NCBI GenBank assembly: GCA_016210985.1
Contig: JACQTD010000081.1
Location: 1 to 39,733, forward strand
Length of the DNA stretch: 39,733 bases
Source of the DNA: Acidobacteriota bacterium
GTDB taxonomy: Bacteria; Acidobacteriota; Blastocatellia; HR10; JACQTD01
Direction: 5' to 3'
Shown here: piece by piece, positions 6,058 through 14,286 of the stretch
How the letters are laid out: every line of letters starts with the position of its first letter
How positions within the stretch are numbered: the stretch's first letter is position 1
Made by a program: the position numbers and the translations under genes
Notes under the pieces: generated by a model
What the model was told of the DNA's origin: nothing
Database searches by the model: none
The model's input: only the letters and a program-made list of their open reading frames with translations

Positions 6058-6141
6058 TTGACGAGAGAAGAAGAACCGCGGACGCTCGGAGCGCTAAACA
6101 CGGCAGATCAAGCCGGGCGAGGACTCGTATGGAGGATCCGC

Positions 6142-6900
6142 ATGCCTGCCAAGACGACGAAGAAACGGCCGGGGAAGCGAGTGAGGAAGTCCGCGGGGAA
6201 ACCTGCGCCGAAGCCAGCGCGCGGGAGTGCTATAAAGCATACGTCCGCCCAGCGGCCCCCGGAGGGACCAGGGCGGTCCCTGAAGGTAGAGGTTCAGGCG
6301 ACGCTTTCGAGTCTCATGCAGATGAGCACCCAACGCGACCGCGAAAACCTGGCGCGGTTCGGCATCACCGCGAACAAGTCCTTCGGTGTGTCGATGTCCA
6401 ACATGCAGGCGCTGGCGAATCGTCTCGGGAGAAATCACGAGCTCGCCGTCGCCTTATGGGATACCGGCTGGAACGAGGCCCGAATGCTGGCATCCTTGAT
6501 CGACGAGCCGGGGCGGGTTACACCAGCGCAGATGGACCGTTGGTGCCGCGACTTCGACAACTGGGCCATCTGCGACACCGTCTGCTTTTTCCTGTTTGAC
6601 CGGACACCGCACGCCTGGTCAATGGTCGCGAAGTGGAGCCTCAAGCGCGACGAGTTCGTCAAGCGCGGCACTTTTGCGCTGATGGCCAGCCTCGCCCTCC
6701 ACGACAAGCGCGGCGCCGACGAACGGTTTGTCGGGGGCCTGGACTTGATTGAACGCGCCGCCTCCGACGAGCGAAACTTCGTCAAGAAGGGCGTGAGCTG
6801 GGCCCTGCGCGGGATCGGCAGGCGCAACGCCGCGCTCCATGCCGCCGCGGTGGCCGTGGCCCGAAATCTGACGGCCTCCCCGGAGGCCGCGGCGCGCTAG
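6142..6900 (+). CDS. DNA alkylation repair protein (AlkD-like HEAT-repeat glycosylase)
   Basis: ATG at 6142 is preferred over the upstream TTG because GGAGG lies 6 bases before it. The 252-aa product begins with a Lys/Ala/Pro-rich basic tail (~40 aa, histone-H1-like). It continues as the PF08713 family: '[21 protein letters not shown]', '[16 protein letters not shown]'-like helices, '[16 protein letters not shown]' and '[17 protein letters not shown]'. AlkD-type enzymes excise N3/N7-alkylated purines with HEAT-like helical pairs. The basic tail probably adds nonspecific DNA affinity (inference). It lies divergent from the ABC remnant. Confidence 0.87.
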   Translation: MPAKTTKKRPGKRVRKSAGKPAPKPARGSAIKHTSAQRPPEGPGRSLKVEVQATLSSLMQMSTQRDRENLARFGITANKSFGVSMSNMQALANRLGRNHELAVALWDTGWNEARMLASLIDEPGRVTPAQMDRWCRDFDNWAICDTVCFFLFDRTPHAWSMVAKWSLKRDEFVKRGTFALMASLALHDKRGADERFVGGLDLIERAASDERNFVKKGVSWALRGIGRRNAALHAAAVAVARNLTASPEAAAR

Positions 6901-7280
6901 GTGGGGAGGGGTGCGCTCAAGGAGCTCAGGTAATATTCTTCGCCCGAAAAAGTAAAGTGATAAGTGGCGTTAAGGCCTTCTGACCGATGTCGTTGGAACG
7001 TAATCGATAATCCTCTAAGAAATCCCGAAATGCTCCGGGGGCGAAGGCTTTGCCCGACTCGCTTCGGTTTCTTGTGAGGAAACCTACGGGCAACGTGGCC
7101 TTCAGCATCCGAGCCGGCAATCACGTATACCGTTTCTTGCTTCTTCTGCAAAGGCTTGTCCACTTCTCGCAAGAATGCTTTCCGATTCTCGAGGAACGGA
7201 CTGATAACCTCTTCGCCGGCGGGACAAACGGCCATGCAGTAAACGGAGCGGGCTACACTACGCACATTTTCGCGGTTCAT
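6897..7280 (-). pseudogene. Remnant of a 4Fe-4S / SCP2-type protein
   Basis: The 6897-7472 frame is credible only from about 7280 down: 'MNRENVRSVARSVYCMAVCPAGEEVI' looks like the second cluster motif of a ferredoxin-type protein. It is followed by 'FLREVDKPLQKKQETVYVIAGSDAE' and 'GLNATYHFTFSGEE', which resembles the start of an SCP2 sterol-carrier domain. The first Fe-S part and nearly all of the SCP2 domain are missing, so both ends are truncated. The family assignment is from memory of the motif order and is moderate only. Confidence 0.5.
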
Positions 7281-7318
7281 GCGACACACAATACTCAAGA
7301 GCGTCTTAGCGGCTCGAG

Positions 7319-7687
7319 TCAGCGACGCAATCTCTCTCGGGCTAGAAGCGCCGTCGCCTGGTGTTGGGCTTGTTGCCAGGCGGGAATGGCATTGCGCAAT
7401 ACCTGCCGGCCATTCGACGTCAATCGAAGCAAGCTCGTCCGTCCATCTTCGCCGGGCCGCGTGACCAACCATCCTTGAGCCCGCATTCTCTCGCCATCCC
7501 TGCTAAGCGTCGATTTATCCAGCTGTAAGGCGTGGCAGACCGCCTGAGGTTTGGCTTCCCCAAAACAGGAGACCGCAACAAGATTAGTGTTTGAGGTGCC
7601 GTCCAACAGGGTGTTCCAGCCGGCGGGGGCAGCCTCCGCTTCACGCTGTCGCGGGGGCCGTTGCTCCGTGATCAGTCTGACCTGCAT
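7319..7687 (-). pseudogene. MarR-family regulator, probably decayed
   Basis: The winged-helix core is clear: 'VSCFGEAKPQAVCHALQLDKSTLSRDGERM' (recognition helix) and 'GWLVTRPGEDGRTSLLRLTSNGRQVL' (wing and following strand). The N-terminal dimerisation helix before it is garbled. The usual C-terminal helix ('EIASLTRAAKTLL') is found in another frame just beyond the stop at 7319. One or two frameshifts are therefore likely. ATG at 7687 gives 122 aa, slightly short for MarR. The ORF-track start at 8056 overlaps the sulfatase on the other strand and is not credible. Confidence 0.65.
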
Positions 7688-7859
7688 GAACCAGCATTGA
7701 GTTCTGCATCGAAGAGTGTGAAGATGGCCGGGCACTTGTGGCAATCCCGATCGAGGTATGGATGCGTCTTGTAATCGCTCATCCATCGTCGTGTGTCTTG
7801 TTCGGTTTGCTTGAACTTGAGTGGACGCCTTGTGGCCGGATTCGGAGAGGAGGAAACCT

Positions 7860-9479
7860 ATGAGATCCACACCTTGGAGTATCTGGACGATCGTCCTGGT
7901 AATCCTTTCAGTCTTGTCTCCGTGGGGGAACGCCCGGGCTGTAGACGAGAGCGCCGACAGTTCTCTGCCGCGAGCCGCAACAAGCACGGCCGCAACCGCC
8001 CCGCCAAAGCGTACTCCGGTCCAACTTCCCGAACGGCCGAATATCCTGATCCTCATGACCGATCAGGAGCGTTTCCCGCAGCACTGGCCGGAAGGTTGGG
8101 CGGATGCCAACCTTCCAAATCGGAAACGACTGGCGGACACCGGATTGAGCTTCAGGCGGGCAATCTGTAACTCGGCCATGTGCTCTCCGAGCCGCAGCAC
8201 GTTGTTTACCGGCCTCTACCCGGCACAGCACGGCGTTAAGTCTACGCTGTCTTTCGGGGGAAGCATCTCGAATACGGAACCCACGCTGCCGCTGAACATG
8301 CAGAACCTGGCGCGGATCCTGGCGTCCGCCGGTTATGAGATTGTTTATAAGGGCAAATGGCACATGAGCAAGGACCCCAACGGGCAGAAGCCAAGGCCCC
8401 AGGACGTGGATGCCTATGGTTTCAGTCAATGGGACGGATACGAGTACGGCGGTAGCACGGATCCCGATGAGTTCGGAGGCGGGGAATCCGATTTCGATCA
8501 GCGCGTAGTGGATGATGCCATAGCTTATCTTAAGTCCCTGCCGCCTTCATCCGGCACGACCAGACCCTTCGCCCTGGTTGTTTCGCTGGCCAACCCGCAT
8601 GACGTGCTGGCCTACCCCCGGACTTGGGACAATGACGCGGTTTATCGCGCCACCGCTGACTTCAACCAGGGCATTGAACTGCCTCCCACCCTCGACCTGG
8701 ACAATCTCGCTTCCAAGCCCACGGCCCAACAGCAGGCGCTGATGCTGCTGAATGCCGGATTGGGCATCCTCCCCACTGAACTGCAACGGCGGCGGTATGT
8801 CAACTTCTACGGCTTTGTTCACAAGGTCGTCGACCGCCAGATCGGCCAGGTGATCGATGCGCTGGAACAGCGGGGCCTCCGAGAATCCACGGTCGTGATT
8901 CGCACGGCCGACCACGGCGAATTGGGGCTGTCGCACGGGGGACTCCGGCAGAAAATCTTCAACGCCTATGAAGAATGCCTCCGGGTACCGCTGGTCTTTT
9001 CCAATCCCATTCTGTTTCCAACCGCCAAAGTAACCGATTCGCTGGCCTCACTCATCGACCTGCTTCCCACCCTGGCCTCTCTGGCCCAGGTTCCCGATCG
9101 AGACCGCTGGGTGTTTCGCGGGTTCGATCTTTCGCCCGTATTGAAGAATCCGGCCGCTTCGGTTCAGAATGCGCTGCTATTCACTTTCGATGACCAGAAT
9201 GTAGGTCAGGGCGATGGGCAAACCACCGTGAAACAGCCGAATCACCTTCGCTGTATCCGCGAGACGAACTGGAAGTACGCCAGGTACTTCGATCCGGGCG
9301 GGGTCGAGCCCGAGCAGTACGAAATGTACGACCTGCTGAACGATCCGCTTGAAGTCAACAACCTGGTCGATAATCCAGCCTTCGCCGCGAAACGGGCGGA
9401 ATTGGCGCAGAAGTTGGCGATGCTGGAGACCGATCGACTAGCCCCTTTGCCTGGACCACACGCGAATCCTGCGAGATAG
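7860..9479 (+). CDS. Exported type I sulfatase
   Basis: ATG at 7860 has GGAGAGGAGG 6-7 bases upstream. The 539-aa product has a Sec signal peptide (cleavage near NARA) and is a type I sulfatase: 'PNILILMTDQ' with the metal-binding Asp, the formylglycine motif 'CSPSR' at C108 followed by STLFTGLYP, 'KGKWHMSK' (Lys/His of the active site), and 'TADHGELGLSHGG' near residue 360. The C108 must be converted to formylglycine; a maturase is encoded two genes downstream. Substrate is not evident. First gene of a three-gene operon. Confidence 0.93.
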   Translation: MRSTPWSIWTIVLVILSVLSPWGNARAVDESADSSLPRAATSTAATAPPKRTPVQLPERPNILILMTDQERFPQHWPEGWADANLPNRKRLADTGLSFRRAICNSAMCSPSRSTLFTGLYPAQHGVKSTLSFGGSISNTEPTLPLNMQNLARILASAGYEIVYKGKWHMSKDPNGQKPRPQDVDAYGFSQWDGYEYGGSTDPDEFGGGESDFDQRVVDDAIAYLKSLPPSSGTTRPFALVVSLANPHDVLAYPRTWDNDAVYRATADFNQGIELPPTLDLDNLASKPTAQQQALMLLNAGLGILPTELQRRRYVNFYGFVHKVVDRQIGQVIDALEQRGLRESTVVIRTADHGELGLSHGGLRQKIFNAYEECLRVPLVFSNPILFPTAKVTDSLASLIDLLPTLASLAQVPDRDRWVFRGFDLSPVLKNPAASVQNALLFTFDDQNVGQGDGQTTVKQPNHLRCIRETNWKYARYFDPGGVEPEQYEMYDLLNDPLEVNNLVDNPAFAAKRAELAQKLAMLETDRLAPLPGPHANPAR

Positions 9480-9509
9480 CGTCCTAGCTTAACGCACCGG
9501 AGTTTGATC

Positions 9510-11636
9510 ATGATCCATATTACGAGCATAGCCGTGGGAGTCGTCCTGCTGACTCAGCTGGTTTTCGTGGGGGAGGTTTCCACCGAGGCCAGGAAACGCC
9601 AGGCGGTACCGCCCAACATACTGTTCATCATCCTGGACGACGTGGGAAAAGACCAATTGGCTTCCTTCAACTCCGCCTCGCTCCTCACCCCTCGGACACC
9701 CGACATCGATGCCATCGCTGCCGCAGGCGTGAAGTTTACAAACCTGTATACAATGCCGGAGTGCTCGCCGAGCCGGGCCTGCTTTTTTACCGGGCGCTAC
9801 CCGCTTCGCACTGGCGTCGATGAGGCCATCCTATTCAACGATCTGCCCGCGGCCCAGATCTCACCCTTTGAGGTGACCACTCCCCGGGTGCTGGCCACGG
9901 CCGGATACGCGAGCGCCATGGTCGGGAAGTACCACCTCGGCGGACCGGAGAATAATCCGGACGGGAATCGCACGCCGATCGTCCTTGGTTGGGACTACTT
10001 CGAAGGCAATATGCGCGGAGGGCCTCCCTTCATTGATACCACGCTCGGTGGACAGTACACGGCCGACAAGGAGAAATACTCGTGTGGCTTTCCCGTCGGA
10101 ACTCAGAAGGGCGCCTGCTGGTTTCAGGATTCGAACAACCCGGCCCGGTGCGATGATATCCGGGGAGCCGGGTACACCGGGCAACAGTGCGTCTCGCTCG
10201 GGGGAATTCCAGCGCTCGACCTGCAAGGGAATTTTGCGTCGTCGTGTAAGGACGCTTCGAGCAAAGCGCCTGATTTCACGACCTTGAATGGCTATTATGT
10301 GTGGCCGAAGGTGATCGCCGACTCGGGTAAGCTCGAAACCCTCACCTCACGGAAATACATGACGATCGATCAGACTGACGCGGCGGTCGAGTGGGTACAG
10401 AAGCAGACCGCCGGCGGTCGTCCATGGATGTGCACGGTGAGCTACAACTCCGACCACACCCCTTACCAACTGCCGCCTGAAGACCTCTATGCCCCTCGCC
10501 CGCCGTTTCTCACTCCCGGCGATTGCAGCGGCACGGAGGCGCAGCGGATCGTCAGCGACCTGATGATCGAGGCCATGGATAAGGAGATCGGGCGGCTGCT
10601 GGTCGGCATCGGGCTCGCCAACCGTGGCATGGCCGGCGAGTTGGTGTACAAGCCTGAAGCAACCAATACGATGGTGATCGTTGTGGGCGACAACGGCAGC
10701 TACCTGACCAGCGTGAAGCTTCCCTACGATCCGCTCAGAGCCAAGGGTACCCCTTACGAAACCGGCGTATTGACACCATTGATCGTGGCCGGCCCGCTCG
10801 TGGCCAACCCGGGCCGCAGTGTCCATCATATGGTCAATGCGGTGGACCTTTTTGCGGTCTTCGGTGAGATCGCCGGGGTGGATGTTCGTGCCGTAGTACC
10901 CCGTTCGCACATCCTCGACAGCCAACCCATGCTGGCCTATCTGACCAATCCGAATCAGGCAAGCATACGCCAGTACAACTTTACGCAGCTCGGTAATGGA
11001 GCGAAGGCGGCTTCGATCAAACTGTGGCCGTGTGTCGTCCAGGCCGGGCCGGCGTCCGTCTGTACGGATATTCTCATTGACAAAGAAGGTATCTGCGAAG
11101 AATTGGGCGGGACCTGGTTCGGCCCGACCGAGGGCCGGCCCGATCCCCCCAACCCAACCTGCTGCGCACTGAGAGAGACCGGCCAGTTTCGTAATCTGGC
11201 TATCATACCTACGCGGGTCTGGGCCATTCGCGATTCCCGGTATAAGCTGGTGATGCTGGAGCGGGCCGAGTGCGACAGTGGTCTTGGGTCATACGAGTTC
11301 TATGACCTGACGCCTCGTCCCGTAGTCAATGCTCTTGGCCTCGATCTCGCCCCTTTCGATCTGCTGACAAATGGTCAGCCGGTGGGATTGACCGGCGAGC
11401 AGATGGCGGGCCTTCAGGAACTGAAGGCAGAGTTGAACAGACTCCTGAGTTCAGAGGCCGCCTGTCCGGGCGATGGGAACCTCGACAAGCGGGTCGATAG
11501 CGGGGACCTTTTCGGCGTTGAACGGTACCGGGGCCAGCCGAGCGTCTTCGATTTCAACCGGGATGGAACAACCGATGACCTGGATCGGCAGGTTGTCCTG
11601 GACCATTTTGGAACCGACTGTCGCCCCCTGCGGTGA
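9510..11636 (+). CDS. Exported sulfatase with Cys-rich insertions and a dockerin-like C-terminus
   Basis: ATG at 9510 (after CGGAG) is preferred over TTG 9504. The 708-aa protein has a signal peptide, 'PPNILFIILDDVG', the formylglycine motif 'CSPSR' at C85, 'GKYHLGG' and 'VVGDNGSY'. It is longer than most sulfatases. A Cys-rich insertion sits around residues 190-250, with another 'GICEELGGTWFGP..CC' segment around 530-560. The last ~55 residues ('CPGDGNLDKRVDSGDLF' and 'FDFNRDGTTDDLDRQVV') look like a pair of EF-hand/dockerin calcium loops. The stop overlaps the next gene by four bases. Confidence 0.9.
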   Translation: MIHITSIAVGVVLLTQLVFVGEVSTEARKRQAVPPNILFIILDDVGKDQLASFNSASLLTPRTPDIDAIAAAGVKFTNLYTMPECSPSRACFFTGRYPLRTGVDEAILFNDLPAAQISPFEVTTPRVLATAGYASAMVGKYHLGGPENNPDGNRTPIVLGWDYFEGNMRGGPPFIDTTLGGQYTADKEKYSCGFPVGTQKGACWFQDSNNPARCDDIRGAGYTGQQCVSLGGIPALDLQGNFASSCKDASSKAPDFTTLNGYYVWPKVIADSGKLETLTSRKYMTIDQTDAAVEWVQKQTAGGRPWMCTVSYNSDHTPYQLPPEDLYAPRPPFLTPGDCSGTEAQRIVSDLMIEAMDKEIGRLLVGIGLANRGMAGELVYKPEATNTMVIVVGDNGSYLTSVKLPYDPLRAKGTPYETGVLTPLIVAGPLVANPGRSVHHMVNAVDLFAVFGEIAGVDVRAVVPRSHILDSQPMLAYLTNPNQASIRQYNFTQLGNGAKAASIKLWPCVVQAGPASVCTDILIDKEGICEELGGTWFGPTEGRPDPPNPTCCALRETGQFRNLAIIPTRVWAIRDSRYKLVMLERAECDSGLGSYEFYDLTPRPVVNALGLDLAPFDLLTNGQPVGLTGEQMAGLQELKAELNRLLSSEAACPGDGNLDKRVDSGDLFGVERYRGQPSVFDFNRDGTTDDLDRQVVLDHFGTDCRPLR

Positions 11637-12646
11637 CTCCAGCCGCCGGAGTCACAAAATTGCGCAGCCATTTCTTAATTGTCGCAACCTTGGTAGCTTT
11701 GCTGCCAGGCTTGGTTCTCCAAGGTTGCGGGAAACGATCGGTCCAGGGCGAAGGTCCGGCTCCGCGTGCGGCGACGGCCACCGCACCTTCGGAAGCCGGA
11801 CATGACAAGCGCGCCATCCAGGGTATGGTCCTGATTAATGCCGGTTCGTTCGTCATGGGAGCGGACGACAACAAGCCCCATGAGGGACCGACCCACCGCG
11901 TCACCTTAAACTCCTTCTGGATCGATACCCATGAGGTAACCGTCTCCCAGTTCGCCGGGTTTGTGAAGGCGACGGGATATCGAACCGAAGCCGAAGATTT
12001 CGGTTGGTCGGGAGTTTTCGACATGAAGTCCGGCGCCTGGAGAAAGGCTGACGGCGCCGACTGGCGGCATCCGGATGGACCGGCATCACAGGCAGGCACG
12101 AATGAGCCCGTATGCCAGGTTTCCTGGAAGGACGCCATGACCTATTCGACATGGGCCGGTAAACGGCTCCCCACTGAGGCCGAATGGGAGTACGCCGCGC
12201 GCGGGGGACTCATCAGGAAGACTTTTGCCTGGGGTGATGAGTTGCGTCCCGGTGGCAAGCCGGTCGCCAACTGGTGGCAAGGCGTTTTCCCCGAGCATGA
12301 CACCGGTGAAGACGGGTTTGTGGGGCGCTCGCCCATCGGCCGGTTCCCGCCCAACGGGTATGGACTCTACGACATGACCGGAAACGTCTGGGAGTGGTGC
12401 GCGGATTGGTATGACGACAGTTACTATGCCCGCAGCCCCAGCCTCAATCCGGAGGGTCCGGCCGCCGGGAAGGAGCGCTCGATGCGCGGCGGATCATGGA
12501 TGTGCAGCGAGAATTTCTGCTCGAACTATCGCCCGGCCGGCCGTGGGAGCGCCACGCCCGACACCGGCCTGAACAATCTCGGATTCCGCTGTGCGCGCGA
12601 CGCCGAATCTTCCTCCGCGCCGGCCGCCGACGGGACGCGACCTTAA
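11633..12646 (+). CDS. Lipoprotein formylglycine-generating enzyme (sulfatase maturase)
   Basis: GTG at 11633 overlaps the sulfatase stop (GTGA). The 337-aa product has a lipoprotein signal with 'VLQGC' (C32), then a full FGE/SUMF1 domain: 'MVLINAGSFVMGADD', 'DTHEVTVSQFAGFV', 'RLPTEAEWEYAARGG', 'GNVWEWCADWYDD' and the active-site Cys pair 'GGSWMCSENFC' (C291/C296). FGE oxidises the Cys of CxPxR in unfolded sulfatases, using copper and oxygen. The context makes the two upstream sulfatases its clients. Most bacterial FGEs are cytosolic; this one appears anchored outside the cytoplasm. Confidence 0.92.
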   Translation: MTPAAGVTKLRSHFLIVATLVALLPGLVLQGCGKRSVQGEGPAPRAATATAPSEAGHDKRAIQGMVLINAGSFVMGADDNKPHEGPTHRVTLNSFWIDTHEVTVSQFAGFVKATGYRTEAEDFGWSGVFDMKSGAWRKADGADWRHPDGPASQAGTNEPVCQVSWKDAMTYSTWAGKRLPTEAEWEYAARGGLIRKTFAWGDELRPGGKPVANWWQGVFPEHDTGEDGFVGRSPIGRFPPNGYGLYDMTGNVWEWCADWYDDSYYARSPSLNPEGPAAGKERSMRGGSWMCSENFCSNYRPAGRGSATPDTGLNNLGFRCARDAESSSAPAADGTRP

Positions 12647-12665
12647 ACCGAAGTAACCAGGATCA

Positions 12666-13220
12666 TCACAACCGATTCGCTCGTTCAATCAGCCTGTTGG
12701 ATTGTTCCCGGGAGGGATCCAGCACCTTGCGGGAAGCCTCGGCCCCGGTTACGGGAAGTCTATTCGTATCGAGCAAGCCTATTTGAGCGAGTACGGAGGC
12801 CTGGTCCCAGTAAATGCGCTCGCCGTCGATCTTTCCGTCCTTAAATTGCACGACCACGATAACTGGAACTTCGACCCGTTTGCCCGTGGGCGGAATGCCG
12901 GGGAGCATCCACGGCATCTCGATCGTGTGGGTAAACTTGTGAATCAGTTCGTCCACGATCCGGTCCTCTCCGACCGTGCGGGCGACCGGCACGGTTTCGG
13001 TGTCGGGCGGATGACCGGGCAGGAAATAAGTGCCATAGAAATGGCGAACGGCGCTCGATCCGACGCCACCCGTCATAACAGGAACGTGATTGACCGATGG
13101 ATCCGACGTCATGGTTGCCATCGTCGCATCGATACTCTTTTCCTGAAACTCCGCGGCCATGTGGCGCTCCCACATCCCGACCATCGCCTCCTGCTCGGGT
13201 GTAAGCTTCCGGCTATGCAT
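12666..13220 (-). CDS. SnoaL-like / NTF2-fold protein (ester cyclase type)
   Basis: ATG at 13220 with AAAGGAGGG 9 bases upstream is preferred over TTG 13229. The 184-aa product reads as a SnoaL/NTF2-like protein: 'EAMVGMWERHMAAEFQEKSIDATMATM', 'VPVMTGGVGSSAVRHFYGTYF' and 'DELIHKFTHTIEMPWMLPG' followed by 'VIVVVQFKDGKIDGERIYWDQASVL', the typical closing strands. It is cytoplasmic, with no signal. Related proteins act on small polyketide-like or lactone substrates; no substrate can be named here. Convergent with the sulfatase operon. Confidence 0.82.
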   Translation of the reverse strand: MHSRKLTPEQEAMVGMWERHMAAEFQEKSIDATMATMTSDPSVNHVPVMTGGVGSSAVRHFYGTYFLPGHPPDTETVPVARTVGEDRIVDELIHKFTHTIEMPWMLPGIPPTGKRVEVPVIVVVQFKDGKIDGERIYWDQASVLAQIGLLDTNRLPVTGAEASRKVLDPSREQSNRLIERANRL

Positions 13221-13277
13221 CGATTTCAACCCTCCTTTCCATCGTGAGTACCCAGGCGAGCAATCGGTGTATCGCCT

Positions 13278-13880
13278 TCAGGCACGAGTTTTGATCCCCG
13301 GCAAGGGAGCATCATGATCCATGCGCGGCTTGTCCACAGTCAAGCGCATGCTGGGCGTTGGCATGGTGAATCTCCTGAGATTGGCGCGGGGCAGCCAAGC
13401 CTTCGGGCCGGCGGTTCGAACGTGAGCCGCGGGGCCTCCCTCCGGCTGCGAGATAGGCGCTCCATCCCTGATCGTAAGTCGCACAGCCGAAAACGCACGA
13501 ACGTCCCTTGAGGGATCGCCATGCAAGACGACCAGATCCGCGACAAATCCCGGAACAATTCGCCCAAGCCGGTCCGATCATCCAAATCGCTCCGCCGGCA
13601 CCGTGGTGAGCGAAGCGAGGATCTGGCGAAACGTCATTCCCGCCTCGGCCATCAACGTGTATTCGTCGCTGGGATCGTAATCGTCAACTCCGGCTCCGAC
13701 GCCCGTGCCGAACAAGATCACCCCCCGAGTCGAGCCATGCCCGCAATTGGTCGGAACTGGTCCGAACCCACAGATCGTTCAACGAGGCGCGGTCGTGATG
13801 GAGTTGATATTTGCACAGTTTCAGCGTCGGGATGAGGTCGACTTTGGCTTGCCGCATCGCCCGAAGTACGACTTGCCGAT
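13278..13880 (-). pseudogene. Amidohydrolase (imidazolonepropionase-like), C-terminal remnant
   Basis: Three minus-strand segments line up as the end of a metal-dependent amidohydrolase: 'VVLRAMRQAKVDLIPTLKL' in one frame, then 'ILFGTGVGAGVDDYDPSDEY' and 'AEAGMTFRQILASLTTVPAERFG' in another, an in-frame TGA at 13580-13578, and finally 'RLGRIVPGFVADLVVLHGDP' and 'DVRAFSAVRLTIRDG'. The metal-binding first half is absent. So there is a 5' truncation, one frameshift (around 13720) and one stop: a pseudogene. The ORF track splits it into shadows. Confidence 0.8.
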
Positions 13881-14008
13881 ATCTTACGCCCGCCCGCGGG
13901 GATGTCAATTGAGATAATAATCGAGTCCATAATTGACAATTGTGAATACCGCAGTAAGACTCGCGAGCCGTTGTGGATGGTTCGGAGCCTATTCCACAGG
14001 CGAACCTG

Positions 14009-14284
14009 ATGACGATCATGATCCATGTTCCAGCAGTGCTGCGCGACTGCTGCGAGGGTGCCTCCGAACTTTCCCTGACGGTACCTGACGTGCGCGCCGC
14101 GCTCGCCCAGCTCGAGCGCGACCACCCATTGCTTTACCACAGCATTTGTGACGAGACGGGTATGGTGCGCCGCTACATAAACCTGTTTGTGAACGCGTCC
14201 CATGTGCGCGACCTGGATGAACTCGATACCGCACTCATGGCGGGAGACGTGATCACGATTCTGCCCGCTGTATCAGGAGGATGA
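14009..14284 (+). CDS. MoaD/ThiS-family ubiquitin-like protein
   Basis: ATG at 14009 gives 91 aa; the longer ORF-track start is not supported. The fold and the C-terminal 'ILPAVSGG' tail are those of MoaD/ThiS sulfur carriers, whose terminal Gly-Gly is adenylated and thiocarboxylated. The TGA overlaps a following ATG, and the gene is directly followed by a BNR-repeat protein. MoaD-like plus BNR pairs are a recurrent arrangement in many bacteria; no MoeB/ThiF-type activating enzyme is encoded in this window. Its role may differ from molybdopterin synthesis. Confidence 0.88.
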   Translation: MTIMIHVPAVLRDCCEGASELSLTVPDVRAALAQLERDHPLLYHSICDETGMVRRYINLFVNASHVRDLDELDTALMAGDVITILPAVSGG

Positions 14285-14286
14285 AC

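Noticed and set aside
7050-7478. Plus-strand 142-aa ORF
   Set aside because: Antisense shadow of the Fe-S/SCP2 and MarR remnants; composition is not protein-like.
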